Assembly (NCBI RefSeq): GCF_021608185.1 | Contig: NZ_JAKIHN010000004.1 | Span: 124,001 to 188,000 of the forward strand | Source of the DNA: Flavobacterium anseongense | GTDB lineage: Bacteria > Bacteroidota > Bacteroidia > Flavobacteriales > Flavobacteriaceae | Direction: 5' to 3' | DNA length: 64,000 bases | Shown here: positions 17,319 to 25,388 of the stretch, in pieces | Numbering within the stretch: position 1 is the first letter of the stretch | How the letters are laid out: the number at the start of each line of letters is the position of its first letter | The notes under the pieces: model-generated | What the model was told of the DNA's origin: nothing | The model's database searches: none | The model's input: only the letters and a program-made list of their open reading frames with translations | Made by a program: the position numbers and the translations under genes

Positions 17319-18668
17319 TTATTTGTTAATTATAACTTTAACCGTTTTATCATTCTTTCCGTCAGTAACTTTTACAAAATAAATACCGTTATAAATTGTA
17401 TCAGTTTCAATAATACTTAATGTACTTCCTTGCAAAATTTTATTGGTTTTTACAATTTGACCTAATTCATTTATCAAATAAACATCCATATCATTTGTAG
17501 CCATTGGAGTCTGAATAGCAATGAATTCTGATGCTGGATTTGGTGCTATTGTAACTTTAAAATCAGGGTTTTCAATTAAATTAGTGGTTAAAGTCGTTGT
17601 TCCACCGGGAACAGATGTTGGAGTTGTAACCGTAATATTGCCATAAAACGTTGGTCCAACTACATAAGGATAAGCCGAATTATGATTGGCATCTACGGTA
17701 GTAAAATAACAATAAATTCCGTTGGGATATAACGAGGCGGGATATTCAGGGGTATTGCAAATTCTGCCATTATGTGAATCTAAATACGTTGGATCACCAG
17801 GATGAGCAATGTATTCATAATCCTCTCTGAAATAACCATTAAAAAAAGTTTGTGTTCCAACAACTTGATTAATAGCTGGGCCATTAGTTCTTAATCCGGT
17901 TGGATATGATTTTAATTGATAACTCGATTTCATTCGGGTTATTGCTCCGGTTCCATCTGTGTTGGTATACGCATAAGCACCGTAAATTGGAAAACCATCA
18001 TAGGCAAATCCCAACAAAGGCGAATGTTGCGATGGATTAATTACATATAAACCATCAGCAGGGTAAGTATTGCAAACATTAGAAAGAACAACCAAATCTA
18101 AATTGAAAGCACTTGGGTTTTGGTGATGGTGGTAATTTCCCATAGCCGGATGTGCTTTGGCACAATCAAAACCTGCTCTTTCAGCAGGAATAGCATCTCT
18201 TGTCCAATTAGTCGTTCCGGAACAGGGAGGATTTCCCGGTCCGCCACATAATGCTCCGGTAGTATTATTCCAAGCTACACCATCACGGTAATCAAATAAG
18301 GCGACACCATTTTTAAAAACACCTATATTTCCCCCGGTTGTTGCTGTTGTCCCGGTGCCTTGAACAGGATTTAAAGGAATTCTGAAAATTTTATTTTGAG
18401 CTGTAGCTAACGATGGATTCCCATCTAGAAAAGGCCCTGTAATATAAGCAGGAATTCCAGTTGCTGAGATATAAGAATACGTTGTATTGTATTGCACAGT
18501 TTGAACATTGGCTAATACGGCATCGTTTATGGGTGTTGAGTTCCCGGCAACATAATGACGCCCTGTAATTCCGGTTGTGTTGATTAACCATCCCGTTATT
18601 GCAGGATTAGTTTGTGCATTAGTAATAAATGCTACAATTAAGGTAATAAGTTTAATTAACTTTCTCAT
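17319..18668 (-). CDS. YHYH-domain protein, T9SS cargo (paralogue 2)
   Basis: 449 residues, sister of the gene 59 bases downstream. The signal peptide ends at about residue 18 (FITNA-QTNPAITGWL). The His cluster here is AHPAMGNYHHHQNP (172-185), nearer the family name motif than in paralogue 1, followed by SPLLGFAYDGFPIYGAYAY. Extra Cys residues (CGGPGNPPC about 141-149, CAKAH, CNTYP) could form disulfides. The C-terminus is a T9SS sorting domain (VTIAPNPASEFIAI to YFVKVTDGKNDKTVKVIINK). The gap of 76 bases to the peroxidase gene has no clear terminator, so it is probably in the same operon, though an internal promoter cannot be excluded. Confidence 0.85.
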   Translation of the reverse strand: MRKLIKLITLIVAFITNAQTNPAITGWLINTTGITGRHYVAGNSTPINDAVLANVQTVQYNTTYSYISATGIPAYITGPFLDGNPSLATAQNKIFRIPLNPVQGTGTTATTGGNIGVFKNGVALFDYRDGVAWNNTTGALCGGPGNPPCSGTTNWTRDAIPAERAGFDCAKAHPAMGNYHHHQNPSAFNLDLVVLSNVCNTYPADGLYVINPSQHSPLLGFAYDGFPIYGAYAYTNTDGTGAITRMKSSYQLKSYPTGLRTNGPAINQVVGTQTFFNGYFREDYEYIAHPGDPTYLDSHNGRICNTPEYPASLYPNGIYCYFTTVDANHNSAYPYVVGPTFYGNITVTTPTSVPGGTTTLTTNLIENPDFKVTIAPNPASEFIAIQTPMATNDMDVYLINELGQIVKTNKILQGSTLSIIETDTIYNGIYFVKVTDGKNDKTVKVIINK

Positions 18669-18744
18669 ACTTTATGGTTTGTATTTTTTTGTAATATATT
18701 TTTAGACGTTGTTTCTATAAATTTCTTGTACTACTTGTAAAAAT

Positions 18745-19764
18745 TTATTCTCTTGGATGGCTAAATCGCTTATCAAATAAAAATTCCTTATCCGTTAAAG
18801 TTGTTAAAAACAAAACTAAATCCACTCTGTCATTATCGGATAAGTTCATGGGCTTGGCTAATTCTTTTGGTAAACTTTTATTATGGTCTAAAGAATTATA
18901 ATGTTTCACCACTTCTGTTAAAGTTTTAAATCTTCCGTCATGCATGTAGGGAAATGTGAATTGAATATTTCTCAAAGTTGGTATTTTGAAACGAAGGTAA
19001 TCTTCTTTTTTATTGGAAATTTTCATTCTTCCCAAATCATTTAAGGTTTCATCGACGGTTAATCCGTTTTTCTCAAATTTATCATCAGTAAAAAGCGGTT
19101 CTTTATGACAAGAAGCACAATTCGTTTTAAATAAATTGTAACCACGCTGTTCTCTTTCATTGTATTGTTCTTCATTTCGCATTACTCTATCATATTTAGA
19201 ATTTGATGATTTCAGCATAACAGTAAATTGAGCTAAGGCTTTGAATAATCGTTGGCTTGTAACTTTTTCATCGCCAAAAGCTTTTGAAAAAAGAGTTCTG
19301 TATTTTTCACTGGCTTGTAGTTTGGCAATAACATTTTCAAGTTTTTCATCCATTTCTAATGGATTTGTAATTGGATTGATAGGCTGTACTTCGAGATTGT
19401 TTACACCACCATCCCACATAAAATCTTTTTTCCAGGCCAGGTTGATTAGCGCCATCGAATTTCGTGTACCAATCTTTCCTTCGATACCATGACTCAATTG
19501 ATGGTCAACATGTGTAAATCCGGTTTGCTGCAAATGGCAACTCTGACAGGAAATAGTATTGTCTCTTGATAAAATGGGATCATAAAATAAGTTTCTGCCC
19601 AATTGAAATCCTTCTTCAGTCAATGGATTTTTTTCGAAATCATATTTTGGTTTTGGCCAGCCTTTTGGTACATCAAGATATAATGGCGTTGTAGTTTGAT
19701 TTGAAAATCCAAAACCAACTAAGACAATCCCAATTGCCAAAATATGTTTCCAATTGAATTTCAT
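18745..19764 (-). CDS. Di-heme cytochrome c peroxidase / MauG-family protein (MbnH-like)
   Basis: 339 residues. Two c-type heme sites are present, CQSCH (73-77) and CASCH (216-220), with a membrane anchor or signal at residues 8-22 and the family segments RNSMALINLAW (101-111), WDGG and FPYMHDGRFKTLTEV (271-285). The BCCP/MauG family either reduces peroxide or uses a high-valent di-heme state to oxidise protein side chains. The start codon overlaps the stop of the MbnP-like gene (ATGA), so the two are coupled. In methanotrophs the MauG-family enzyme MbnH converts a Trp of MbnP to kynurenine; by gene pairing I infer the same kind of job here. An ordinary cytochrome c peroxidase is the alternative. 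Confidence 0.85.
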   Translation of the reverse strand: MKFNWKHILAIGIVLVGFGFSNQTTTPLYLDVPKGWPKPKYDFEKNPLTEEGFQLGRNLFYDPILSRDNTISCQSCHLQQTGFTHVDHQLSHGIEGKIGTRNSMALINLAWKKDFMWDGGVNNLEVQPINPITNPLEMDEKLENVIAKLQASEKYRTLFSKAFGDEKVTSQRLFKALAQFTVMLKSSNSKYDRVMRNEEQYNEREQRGYNLFKTNCASCHKEPLFTDDKFEKNGLTVDETLNDLGRMKISNKKEDYLRFKIPTLRNIQFTFPYMHDGRFKTLTEVVKHYNSLDHNKSLPKELAKPMNLSDNDRVDLVLFLTTLTDKEFLFDKRFSHPRE

Positions 19765-20459
19765 TGTGAATAAAACATTTTAGTGATGTAATTTGCCAAT
19801 TTCATTGCATCCTTTCCCGGAATCATTACGCTGTTGGTTTCTTTCAACTCCAAATTAGAGAAAAACGGATACAAATCGATGCCAATGTAAATGTCATCGT
19901 CAGCTTTTTTGTCCCAATCAAATTTCATCTTACGCATAGCATAATAAGGTTGAAGATAACCACCAATATGAAACTGAAATTCATTTTTTCTAGTAATGCA
20001 ACTCGAGCTTCTGCCTTCTATTTTCATATTAATATAACCACTTTGCCAAGCCCAATACATTCCTTTGATTGGATCTAAATCGCCTGACAATGCACCGGAA
20101 GTATTGGTTAAACTATCAATGCCAATATTGAAAATAATTTTAGAAATTAGTTTGTAGCTTTTCTTGGTTATCGGAATTTGAAAGGATTTTGGATTGTCAG
20201 AATCGAGTAGATGATAGCTGTTTTTTTGAATAAAAACCGATTTGTCTTCGTACTGAATTTGAATATTAGAAATATAACATCTAAAAGTTTCAACAACCAA
20301 AGTATCATTGTTCGCCGAAACATATTTCTTATTCAACTCGAATGGAAGCTTATTAAATTCTAAATGAAAATTTACTGCAAGCGAATCATTTTTACTTTGA
20401 GAAAAAGTCTGAAAGCAAAATAAAAAAAGGAAAACACTATGTATTCCTTTCTTAATCAT
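19761..20459 (-). CDS. MbnP-like copper-associated protein
   Basis: 232 residues from ATG 20459, where MIKKGIHSVFLFLFCFQTFS gives a signal peptide; the longer start at 20486 would lie in the upstream gene. Seen: VNFHLEFNKLPF near the N-terminus, FRCYISNIQI (59-68), GMYWAWQSGYINMKIEG (133-149), FHIGGY (163-168) and MIPGKDAMKLANYITKMF. This set, above all the Trp-rich WAWQSGY before a strand and the downstream HIGGY, is what I know from the MbnP family. In methanotrophs MbnP binds copper after its Trp is oxidised by MbnH. It overlaps the Spy-like gene by 8 bases and the di-heme gene by 4. Copper binding here is inference. Confidence 0.78.
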   Translation of the reverse strand: MIKKGIHSVFLFLFCFQTFSQSKNDSLAVNFHLEFNKLPFELNKKYVSANNDTLVVETFRCYISNIQIQYEDKSVFIQKNSYHLLDSDNPKSFQIPITKKSYKLISKIIFNIGIDSLTNTSGALSGDLDPIKGMYWAWQSGYINMKIEGRSSSCITRKNEFQFHIGGYLQPYYAMRKMKFDWDKKADDDIYIGIDLYPFFSNLELKETNSVMIPGKDAMKLANYITKMFYSQ

Positions 20460-20925
20460 GTCTTGGTCCGCGAGGTTTTGGCGCAAATATTTTGGACAAT
20501 TCTTCGGTTAGTTCATTAAAGTCTGCTAACTGATCATTATTACATAGTTTTTTGATGTCTTCAAAGTGTTTGAAATGCGTTGCTTCGATTTGTTTCTGAT
20601 TTGAATTTATCACGGCAATCAAACTGTCTTTTGTTTTCGCATCTGTTTCTGCTTGATTTAATTCTGCATACAATTGCTGTTTTGCTTCGCGAATATTTCT
20701 GTCAAGTTTATTGATTTCACTACGATGCCATTCAATTAATTTGGCATATTCTTTTTGCTGATTGGCATCAAAATGAAGTTTTTCTATGATGATTTCTTTT
20801 GGCTGCTGACCATTTCCATGTGGTGGTCTATGACCTTTTGGTCCTAAAAGTAAAAAGCCTAAAGTTCCAAAGTTGATTAGCAATAATCCGATAACGGCAA
20901 TCGTTAATAGTTTTGTCTTTTCCAT
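20452..20925 (-). CDS. Spy/CpxP- or CnrX-like periplasmic protein, membrane anchored
   Basis: 157 residues. One N-terminal membrane helix (about 6-28) is followed by a Pro/His/Gly stretch GPKGHRPPHGNG (29-40) and a long all-helical region with the pattern of heavy-metal sensors and Spy/CpxP chaperones (LHFDANQQKEYAKLIEWHRSEINKLDRNI and two more helices). It ends RGPRHD. The His at both ends could bind metal. Its place, 2 bases after a small membrane protein and in an ECF operon, recalls CnrX/ZneP-type sensors that pass a metal signal to an anti-sigma factor. A chaperone role is the alternative. Confidence 0.75.
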   Translation of the reverse strand: MEKTKLLTIAVIGLLLINFGTLGFLLLGPKGHRPPHGNGQQPKEIIIEKLHFDANQQKEYAKLIEWHRSEINKLDRNIREAKQQLYAELNQAETDAKTKDSLIAVINSNQKQIEATHFKHFEDIKKLCNNDQLADFNELTEELSKIFAPKPRGPRHD

Positions 20926-20927
20926 TG

Positions 20928-21200
20928 TTATTTATATAACTGGTTACTTTGATTCACAGTCATTTCTAAATAAGCTGTAGTTGAATCGTGAGTTCGTTTT
21001 GATTTGGAGTTAAGTGCCGAAAAGTTTAGTAAAACCAAAACAGCAATCGAAGCGGCAACTAGCCAAACTGTTTTTGATGACACCTTGCTTTCTAACTGAA
21101 TTCTTTGCTGAATTTTGGAAAATAAATCGTCACTTGGCACTACAGATGTAATTCCATCAGTGCTTTTTAAAATGTTTTCTATCCAATTATTTCTTTCCAT
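20928..21200 (-). CDS. Small single-pass membrane protein, possible anti-sigma factor
   Basis: 90 residues. Residues 1-42 are a hydrophilic helical region (WIENILKSTDGI, DDLFSKIQQRI), then one membrane helix (about 44-63) and a short polar tail. No zinc-binding anti-sigma (HxxxCxxC) motif is present. The gene lies 70 bases after the ECF sigma gene and 2 bases before the Spy-like gene, the same position that the CnrY-type anti-sigma proteins have. The role is inferred from size, topology and place only. Confidence 0.6.
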   Translation of the reverse strand: MERNNWIENILKSTDGITSVVPSDDLFSKIQQRIQLESKVSSKTVWLVAASIAVLVLLNFSALNSKSKRTHDSTTAYLEMTVNQSNQLYK

Positions 21201-21270
21201 TTATTCTGAACTTGCTTCAGAATCTTTCAATCCTGAATATTAATGTTTCTATTTTCTTTGACGAATGTTA

Positions 21271-21819
21271 TTATTTTTTCTTGCGCGAATTATTGAATTT
21301 ATCAGATAATTTATCTTGAAGCGAAACTTTTGCCCTAAATACAAGCGATTCTACCGATGAAATGCTGAGCTGCATAATCTCCGAAATTTCTGGATTACTC
21401 AAACCATCAAGCTTTGAAAGCAAAAAAGCAGTCTTTTGATTTTCGGTTAACGAATTAATAACTTCAAAAAGAATTGCCGCATCTTCTTTGTTTTCCATCA
21501 AAATTCCGGGATGTTCAAAGTTGGCTTTGTTTAGGTATTCCTGCTCATTCTGGCTTTTCTTTCCAAAAATAAAAAAGCGTTTCTGACTATTTTTTCGCTT
21601 GATAAAATCCAAGCACTGATTAATGGTAATGCGGTAAATCCAGGTTTTATAAGAGGATTTTTGATTGAAGCCGCCTAAAGAATTATAGACTTTTACAAAC
21701 ACATCTTGTGTAATTTCCTCAGCATCTTCAATGTTTTGCAGATAATTCAACGCCACATTGTACACTAGAGTTTTATACTCGTGATACAATTTTTCAAAAT
21801 GAAATTGGTTTTGAATCAT
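21271..21819 (-). CDS. ECF-type RNA polymerase sigma factor
   Basis: 182 residues, typical length. Region 2 (about 12-80) includes NIEDAEEITQDVFVKVYN and the -10-recognition segment TWIYRITINQCLDFIKRK. A basic linker KRFFIFGKKS follows. Region 4 (about 122-175) reads LTENQKTAFLLSKLDGLSNPEISEIMQLSISSVESLVFRAK, a helix-turn-helix. It is the first gene of the minus-strand set and probably controls it together with the two following genes. A near-consensus -7 box (TATCTTTA on the minus strand, about 21864-21871) lies about 45 bases upstream of the start. Confidence 0.93.
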   Translation of the reverse strand: MIQNQFHFEKLYHEYKTLVYNVALNYLQNIEDAEEITQDVFVKVYNSLGGFNQKSSYKTWIYRITINQCLDFIKRKNSQKRFFIFGKKSQNEQEYLNKANFEHPGILMENKEDAAILFEVINSLTENQKTAFLLSKLDGLSNPEISEIMQLSISSVESLVFRAKVSLQDKLSDKFNNSRKKK

Positions 21820-21899
21820 TTGGTAAGGTTGTGAACTTTCGACTTACAATGTTACTAAAGGTTTAAAGATAAATGATTTTTTAGAAGTATAAATTATTC

Positions 21900-21907
21900 T
21901 ATATTTG
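21900..21907 (+). promoter_or_regulatory. fabG promoter -7 box
   Basis: TATATTTG, perfect TAnnTTTG. The leader to the fabG ATG is about 72 bases and contains the dispersed element at 21925. Confidence 0.65.
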
Positions 21908-21924
21908 GGCTATCAAATTAAACA

Positions 21925-21964
21925 CTCGTGGCGGAGCCAAATTATATGGAGCGCTGCGGAATAA
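21925..21964 (+). repeat. Leader element 1 (shared with 41584)
   Basis: CTCGTGGCGGAGCC, then AAATTATATGGAGCGCTGCGG and AATAA. The same element, 3-5 substitutions apart, precedes the nucleoside phosphorylase gene on the minus strand at 41584-41624. In both places it reads in the direction of the gene and ends about 20 bases before the ATG. Small hairpins GGC-GGA-GCC and CGC-T-GCG are possible. Confidence 0.6.
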
Positions 21965-21985
21965 ATCGAAACTAATCTTTATAAC

Positions 21986-22732
21986 ATGAAATTATTAGAA
22001 GGAAAAGTAGCCATCATAACCGGAGCAAGTAGAGGAATTGGAAGCGGAATTGCTAAAGTTTTTGCTGAACACGGAGCAAATGTTGCGTTTACCTATAGTT
22101 CATCTGCCGAATCAGCGCAGGTTTTAGAAAACGAATTATCGGCAATGGGAATCAAAGCCAAAGGATATAAATCGAATGCAGCCGATTTCAACGAAGCACA
22201 AAAACTGGTTGATGATGTGTTAGCGGAGTTCGGGAATGTTGATGTATTAATCAACAACGCCGGTATCACAAAAGACAATCTTTTGATGCGGATGAGCGAA
22301 GAAGATTTTGACAAAGTAATCGAAATCAACTTGAAATCCGTTTTCAATATGACCAAAGCAGTGCAAAAAATCATGCTTAAAAACCGCAAAGGTTCTATCG
22401 TGAATATGAGTTCGGTTGTTGGTGTAAAAGGAAATGCCGGACAAGCTAATTATGCCGCTTCAAAAGCGGGAATGATTGGATTTACTAAATCAATAGCTTT
22501 GGAATTGGGTTCAAGAAATATTCGCTGTAATGCTATTGCACCTGGCTTTATTGAAACTGAAATGACTGCAAAGTTAAACGAAGATGTTGTACAAGGCTGG
22601 AGAGATTCTATCCCGTTAAAACGTGGTGGAACTCCTGAAGATGTTGCTAATGCTTGTCTATTCTTTGCTTCCGATATGAGCGCCTATGTTTCGGGACAAG
22701 TGTTGAATGTTTGTGGAGGAATGTTAACCTAG
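21986..22732 (+). CDS. fabG: 3-oxoacyl-ACP reductase FabG
   Basis: 248 residues, classical short-chain dehydrogenase. NADPH site GASRGIGSGIA (about 12-22), NNAGIT (about 90-95), and the catalytic Ser-Tyr-Lys in MSSVVGVKGNAGQANYAASKAG with the Asn in the INLKSVFNMT helix. Ends in the family signature AYVSGQVLNVCGGML. It reduces 3-oxoacyl-ACP in each round of fatty acid elongation. The gene is alone with its own promoter; no other fab gene is beside it, although fabZ is fused to lpxC at 6951. A CAGT-rich element begins at its TAG stop. Confidence 0.93.
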   Translation: MKLLEGKVAIITGASRGIGSGIAKVFAEHGANVAFTYSSSAESAQVLENELSAMGIKAKGYKSNAADFNEAQKLVDDVLAEFGNVDVLINNAGITKDNLLMRMSEEDFDKVIEINLKSVFNMTKAVQKIMLKNRKGSIVNMSSVVGVKGNAGQANYAASKAGMIGFTKSIALELGSRNIRCNAIAPGFIETEMTAKLNEDVVQGWRDSIPLKRGGTPEDVANACLFFASDMSAYVSGQVLNVCGGMLT

Positions 22733-22792
22733 TATTCAGTTTACAGTCTCAATAAACAGAGATAACTGTCAACTGTGACTGCGACTGCGACT
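22730..22792 (+). repeat. CAGT-rich intergenic element, copy B
   Basis: Starts with the fabG stop (TAGTATTCAGTTTACAGTC) and ends AACTGTGACTGCGACTGCG plus ACT. Same family as 9753 and 30536; the last 20 bases agree with copy C exactly. Confidence 0.7.
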
Positions 22793-22821
22793 AATTTTTA
22801 AACAGAATACCAATCTAAAAT

Positions 22822-24849
22822 ATGACAACCACAACAATCCTGTTATTACTCGTATCAATACTTATTGCTGCTGGTTTATCATTTTACCAATATTTATATA
22901 AAGTCAAAAGCAAGTCGAATATCAATTTGCTTTTGGCTTTTTTGCGTTTCTTTTCGATTTTTGGATTATTACTTTTATTGATTAATCCGATAATTACACG
23001 AAAAACTGTAGAAACAGTTAAAACACCTTTGCCAATTGTTATAGATAATTCGGCTTCGATTAAAGATTTAAAAGCGGATAAATCGGCTATGGAAGTTTTT
23101 CAAAAGCTCTCAGAAAACAAAGATTTAGCCGATAAATTTGATGTTCAAAACTATCAGTTTGATACCGATTTTCTTCCGGCTGACACTATCGATTTCAAAG
23201 GAACTCAGTCTAACATTGATGTTGCTGCCAAAAATCTGAAGAACATCTATAAAAATCAGCAGTATCCAACGGTTTTAATTTCGGACGGAAACCAGACATC
23301 GGGCGAAGATTATGTTTTCGGATTTAATTCTGATAATAAGGTTTATCCATTGGTTGTTGGCGATACGGCGACTTATTTGGATTTGAGAATTACCCAACTG
23401 AATGTCAATAAATATGCATTCCACAAAAACAAATTTCCGGTTGAAGTTTTTCTGAATTATGCCGGAACCAAAAGTATCAACGCCACATTTAAAATCTCGC
23501 AAGGAAATAGTATTCTGAACGAACAAACGGTTGCTTTTTCTCCATCAAAAAAATCGGCAACACTAAATGTTTTATTGCCTGCGGACAAGGTTGGTTTGCA
23601 GATTCTGAAAGCTACTGTTTTATCAAAAGAACAGGAAAAAAACACGTATAACAATATCAAGAATTTTGCTGTAGAAGTTATCGATCAAAAGACAGAAGTT
23701 GCTTTGATTTCATCCATTTCACATCCTGATTTGGGAGCAATTAAGCGAAGCATCGAAACTAATGCTCAACGAAAAGTAACAATTCTTAAACCAAACCAAG
23801 TCAGTTCGTTAACAAATTATAATGTTTTGATATTGTATCAGCCAAATGCTGAGTTTAGAACCATCTTTGATCAAAACGAAAATGCCAAAATCAACACTTG
23901 GATTATCACAGGAAACGACACCGATTTTAATTTTTTGAATCAGAATCAGGACAATTATACTTTCAAAATGAGCAGCAGCAAGGAAGATTATTTGGCTTCA
24001 TTTGACAGTCAGTTCAATCTTTTTGCATTGGATAATATTGGCTTCGAACAATTCCCGCCACTGGAAAATCCGTTTGGAGCAATTACGGCTAGCGGTAATA
24101 ATACTATTTTGTTATCGTCAACCATTCGTAACATTCAAACCAATCAACCTTTAATGGCTTTTGCCGAAAATCAGGGAAAACGAAGAGCCTTTTTGTTTGG
24201 AGAAAACATCTGGAAATGGCGTGCCAATAATTATATTGACAAAAAAAGCTTTACCGATTTTGATATTTTTCTGGATAAAACCATACAATATTTAGCATCA
24301 AACAACGCCAGAAAGTCTTTAGTTGTTACTCATGAACGCTTTTATAATTCGGGCGAAGGCATTGAAATAACGGCTCAATATTTCAATAAAAATTATGAAC
24401 TCGACGAAAAAGCCCGATTAACTATAGCAGTTACAAATACCAAAACCAAGCAAGTCAAGAATTATGATTTGCTTCGAACTACAAACGCTTTTCAGGCTAA
24501 TTTGGATGGATTATCAGCAGGGAATTATGCATTTACTGTCAAAGAATTGAATTCTAATTCTGTTTATTCAAGTCGATTTGAGGTATTAGATTTTGATATT
24601 GAAAAGCAATTTGTAAATCCGGATTGGAACAAACTGAATCAATTAGCAACCCAAACTAAAGGCAAGGCATTCTTGTCAAATCAAGCCGATTTGCTTATCA
24701 AACAATTACTTGCAGACGACAGTTATAAAGCCATCCAAAAAACATTGGTAAAAAAATCACCATTAATTGATTGGGTTTGGCTATTGGTTTTAATAGCTAT
24801 TTCTTTAGCTTCCGAATGGTTTATCAGAAAGTATAACGGCCTGTTATAG
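22822..24849 (+). CDS. VWA-type membrane protein of unknown function
   Basis: 675 residues. Two membrane helices at the N-terminus (about 5-22 and 38-60) lead to a von Willebrand A-like domain with an incomplete metal site (PIVIDNSASI, DxSxS-like, about 75-85, and VLISDGNQTSGED, about 150-162). The middle part carries Ig-like and Rossmann-like segments, and one membrane helix (about 648-668) closes the protein just before a short basic tail. This layout, with a large periplasmic part between membrane anchors, is found in Bacteroidota proteins linked to the BatA/BatB type, but no bat genes are adjacent. Function is unknown. Confidence 0.75.
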   Translation: MTTTTILLLLVSILIAAGLSFYQYLYKVKSKSNINLLLAFLRFFSIFGLLLLLINPIITRKTVETVKTPLPIVIDNSASIKDLKADKSAMEVFQKLSENKDLADKFDVQNYQFDTDFLPADTIDFKGTQSNIDVAAKNLKNIYKNQQYPTVLISDGNQTSGEDYVFGFNSDNKVYPLVVGDTATYLDLRITQLNVNKYAFHKNKFPVEVFLNYAGTKSINATFKISQGNSILNEQTVAFSPSKKSATLNVLLPADKVGLQILKATVLSKEQEKNTYNNIKNFAVEVIDQKTEVALISSISHPDLGAIKRSIETNAQRKVTILKPNQVSSLTNYNVLILYQPNAEFRTIFDQNENAKINTWIITGNDTDFNFLNQNQDNYTFKMSSSKEDYLASFDSQFNLFALDNIGFEQFPPLENPFGAITASGNNTILLSSTIRNIQTNQPLMAFAENQGKRRAFLFGENIWKWRANNYIDKKSFTDFDIFLDKTIQYLASNNARKSLVVTHERFYNSGEGIEITAQYFNKNYELDEKARLTIAVTNTKTKQVKNYDLLRTTNAFQANLDGLSAGNYAFTVKELNSNSVYSSRFEVLDFDIEKQFVNPDWNKLNQLATQTKGKAFLSNQADLLIKQLLADDSYKAIQKTLVKKSPLIDWVWLLVLIAISLASEWFIRKYNGLL

Positions 24850-24852
24850 TCT

Positions 24853-25266
24853 TTAATTCTTCTTTCTCAAAACAAGTTTTCCTCCTAAATAAGCCATCGG
24901 AATATAAGCTAATACCAAATCAATAACGGTAAACCAAAGTGGTGATGGAAGCATAAAAATGTTCGTGATTCCACCTATCAAATTGACAACACCGATTGCA
25001 ATAGCAAACCGCATTTTATTATTGGCGGCTATACCGGCAGCTATTAATGCGCCAACAAATGTACCAAGCGCATGCGCAACAAAAGGTAAAAGAAAATGTT
25101 TTGGTTCCATTAGTGGCATGGCAGCTTGTAATCCTTCCATTGTTGTTAAGTCGCTACCAACTGGCGGTGGAATAATAGAACCACTAGCCATAATGATTGA
25201 CATATTTACTATGCCTCCGATAACAAGCCCAAGAACTACTGCTAAAATGTTTTTTAAAATATTCAT
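24853..25266 (-). CDS. Small four-helix membrane protein
   Basis: 137 residues from ATG 25266 (the longer start at 25311 adds a polar stretch before the hydrophobic N-terminus). Four membrane helices are seen: MNILKNILAVVLGLVIGGIVN, LPFVAHALGTFVGALIAAGIA, FAIAIGVVNLIGGITNIFM and LWFTVIDLVLAYIPMAYLGG. A conserved-looking loop has IIPPPVGSD and HFLLPFVAHALGT. I know no function. It faces the VWA gene with only 3 bases between the stops. Confidence 0.7.
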   Translation of the reverse strand: MNILKNILAVVLGLVIGGIVNMSIIMASGSIIPPPVGSDLTTMEGLQAAMPLMEPKHFLLPFVAHALGTFVGALIAAGIAANNKMRFAIAIGVVNLIGGITNIFMLPSPLWFTVIDLVLAYIPMAYLGGKLVLRKKN

Positions 25267-25388
25267 AATAAGTTGGTTTTGGTTAATGGATACTAAAGTA
25301 ATAAAATTCAATCATATAATCATTTTTAACAAAAACTAACAAAATGACAAGTCAATTTTATGTAAATTCGTAACACTAAAAAAGACAC

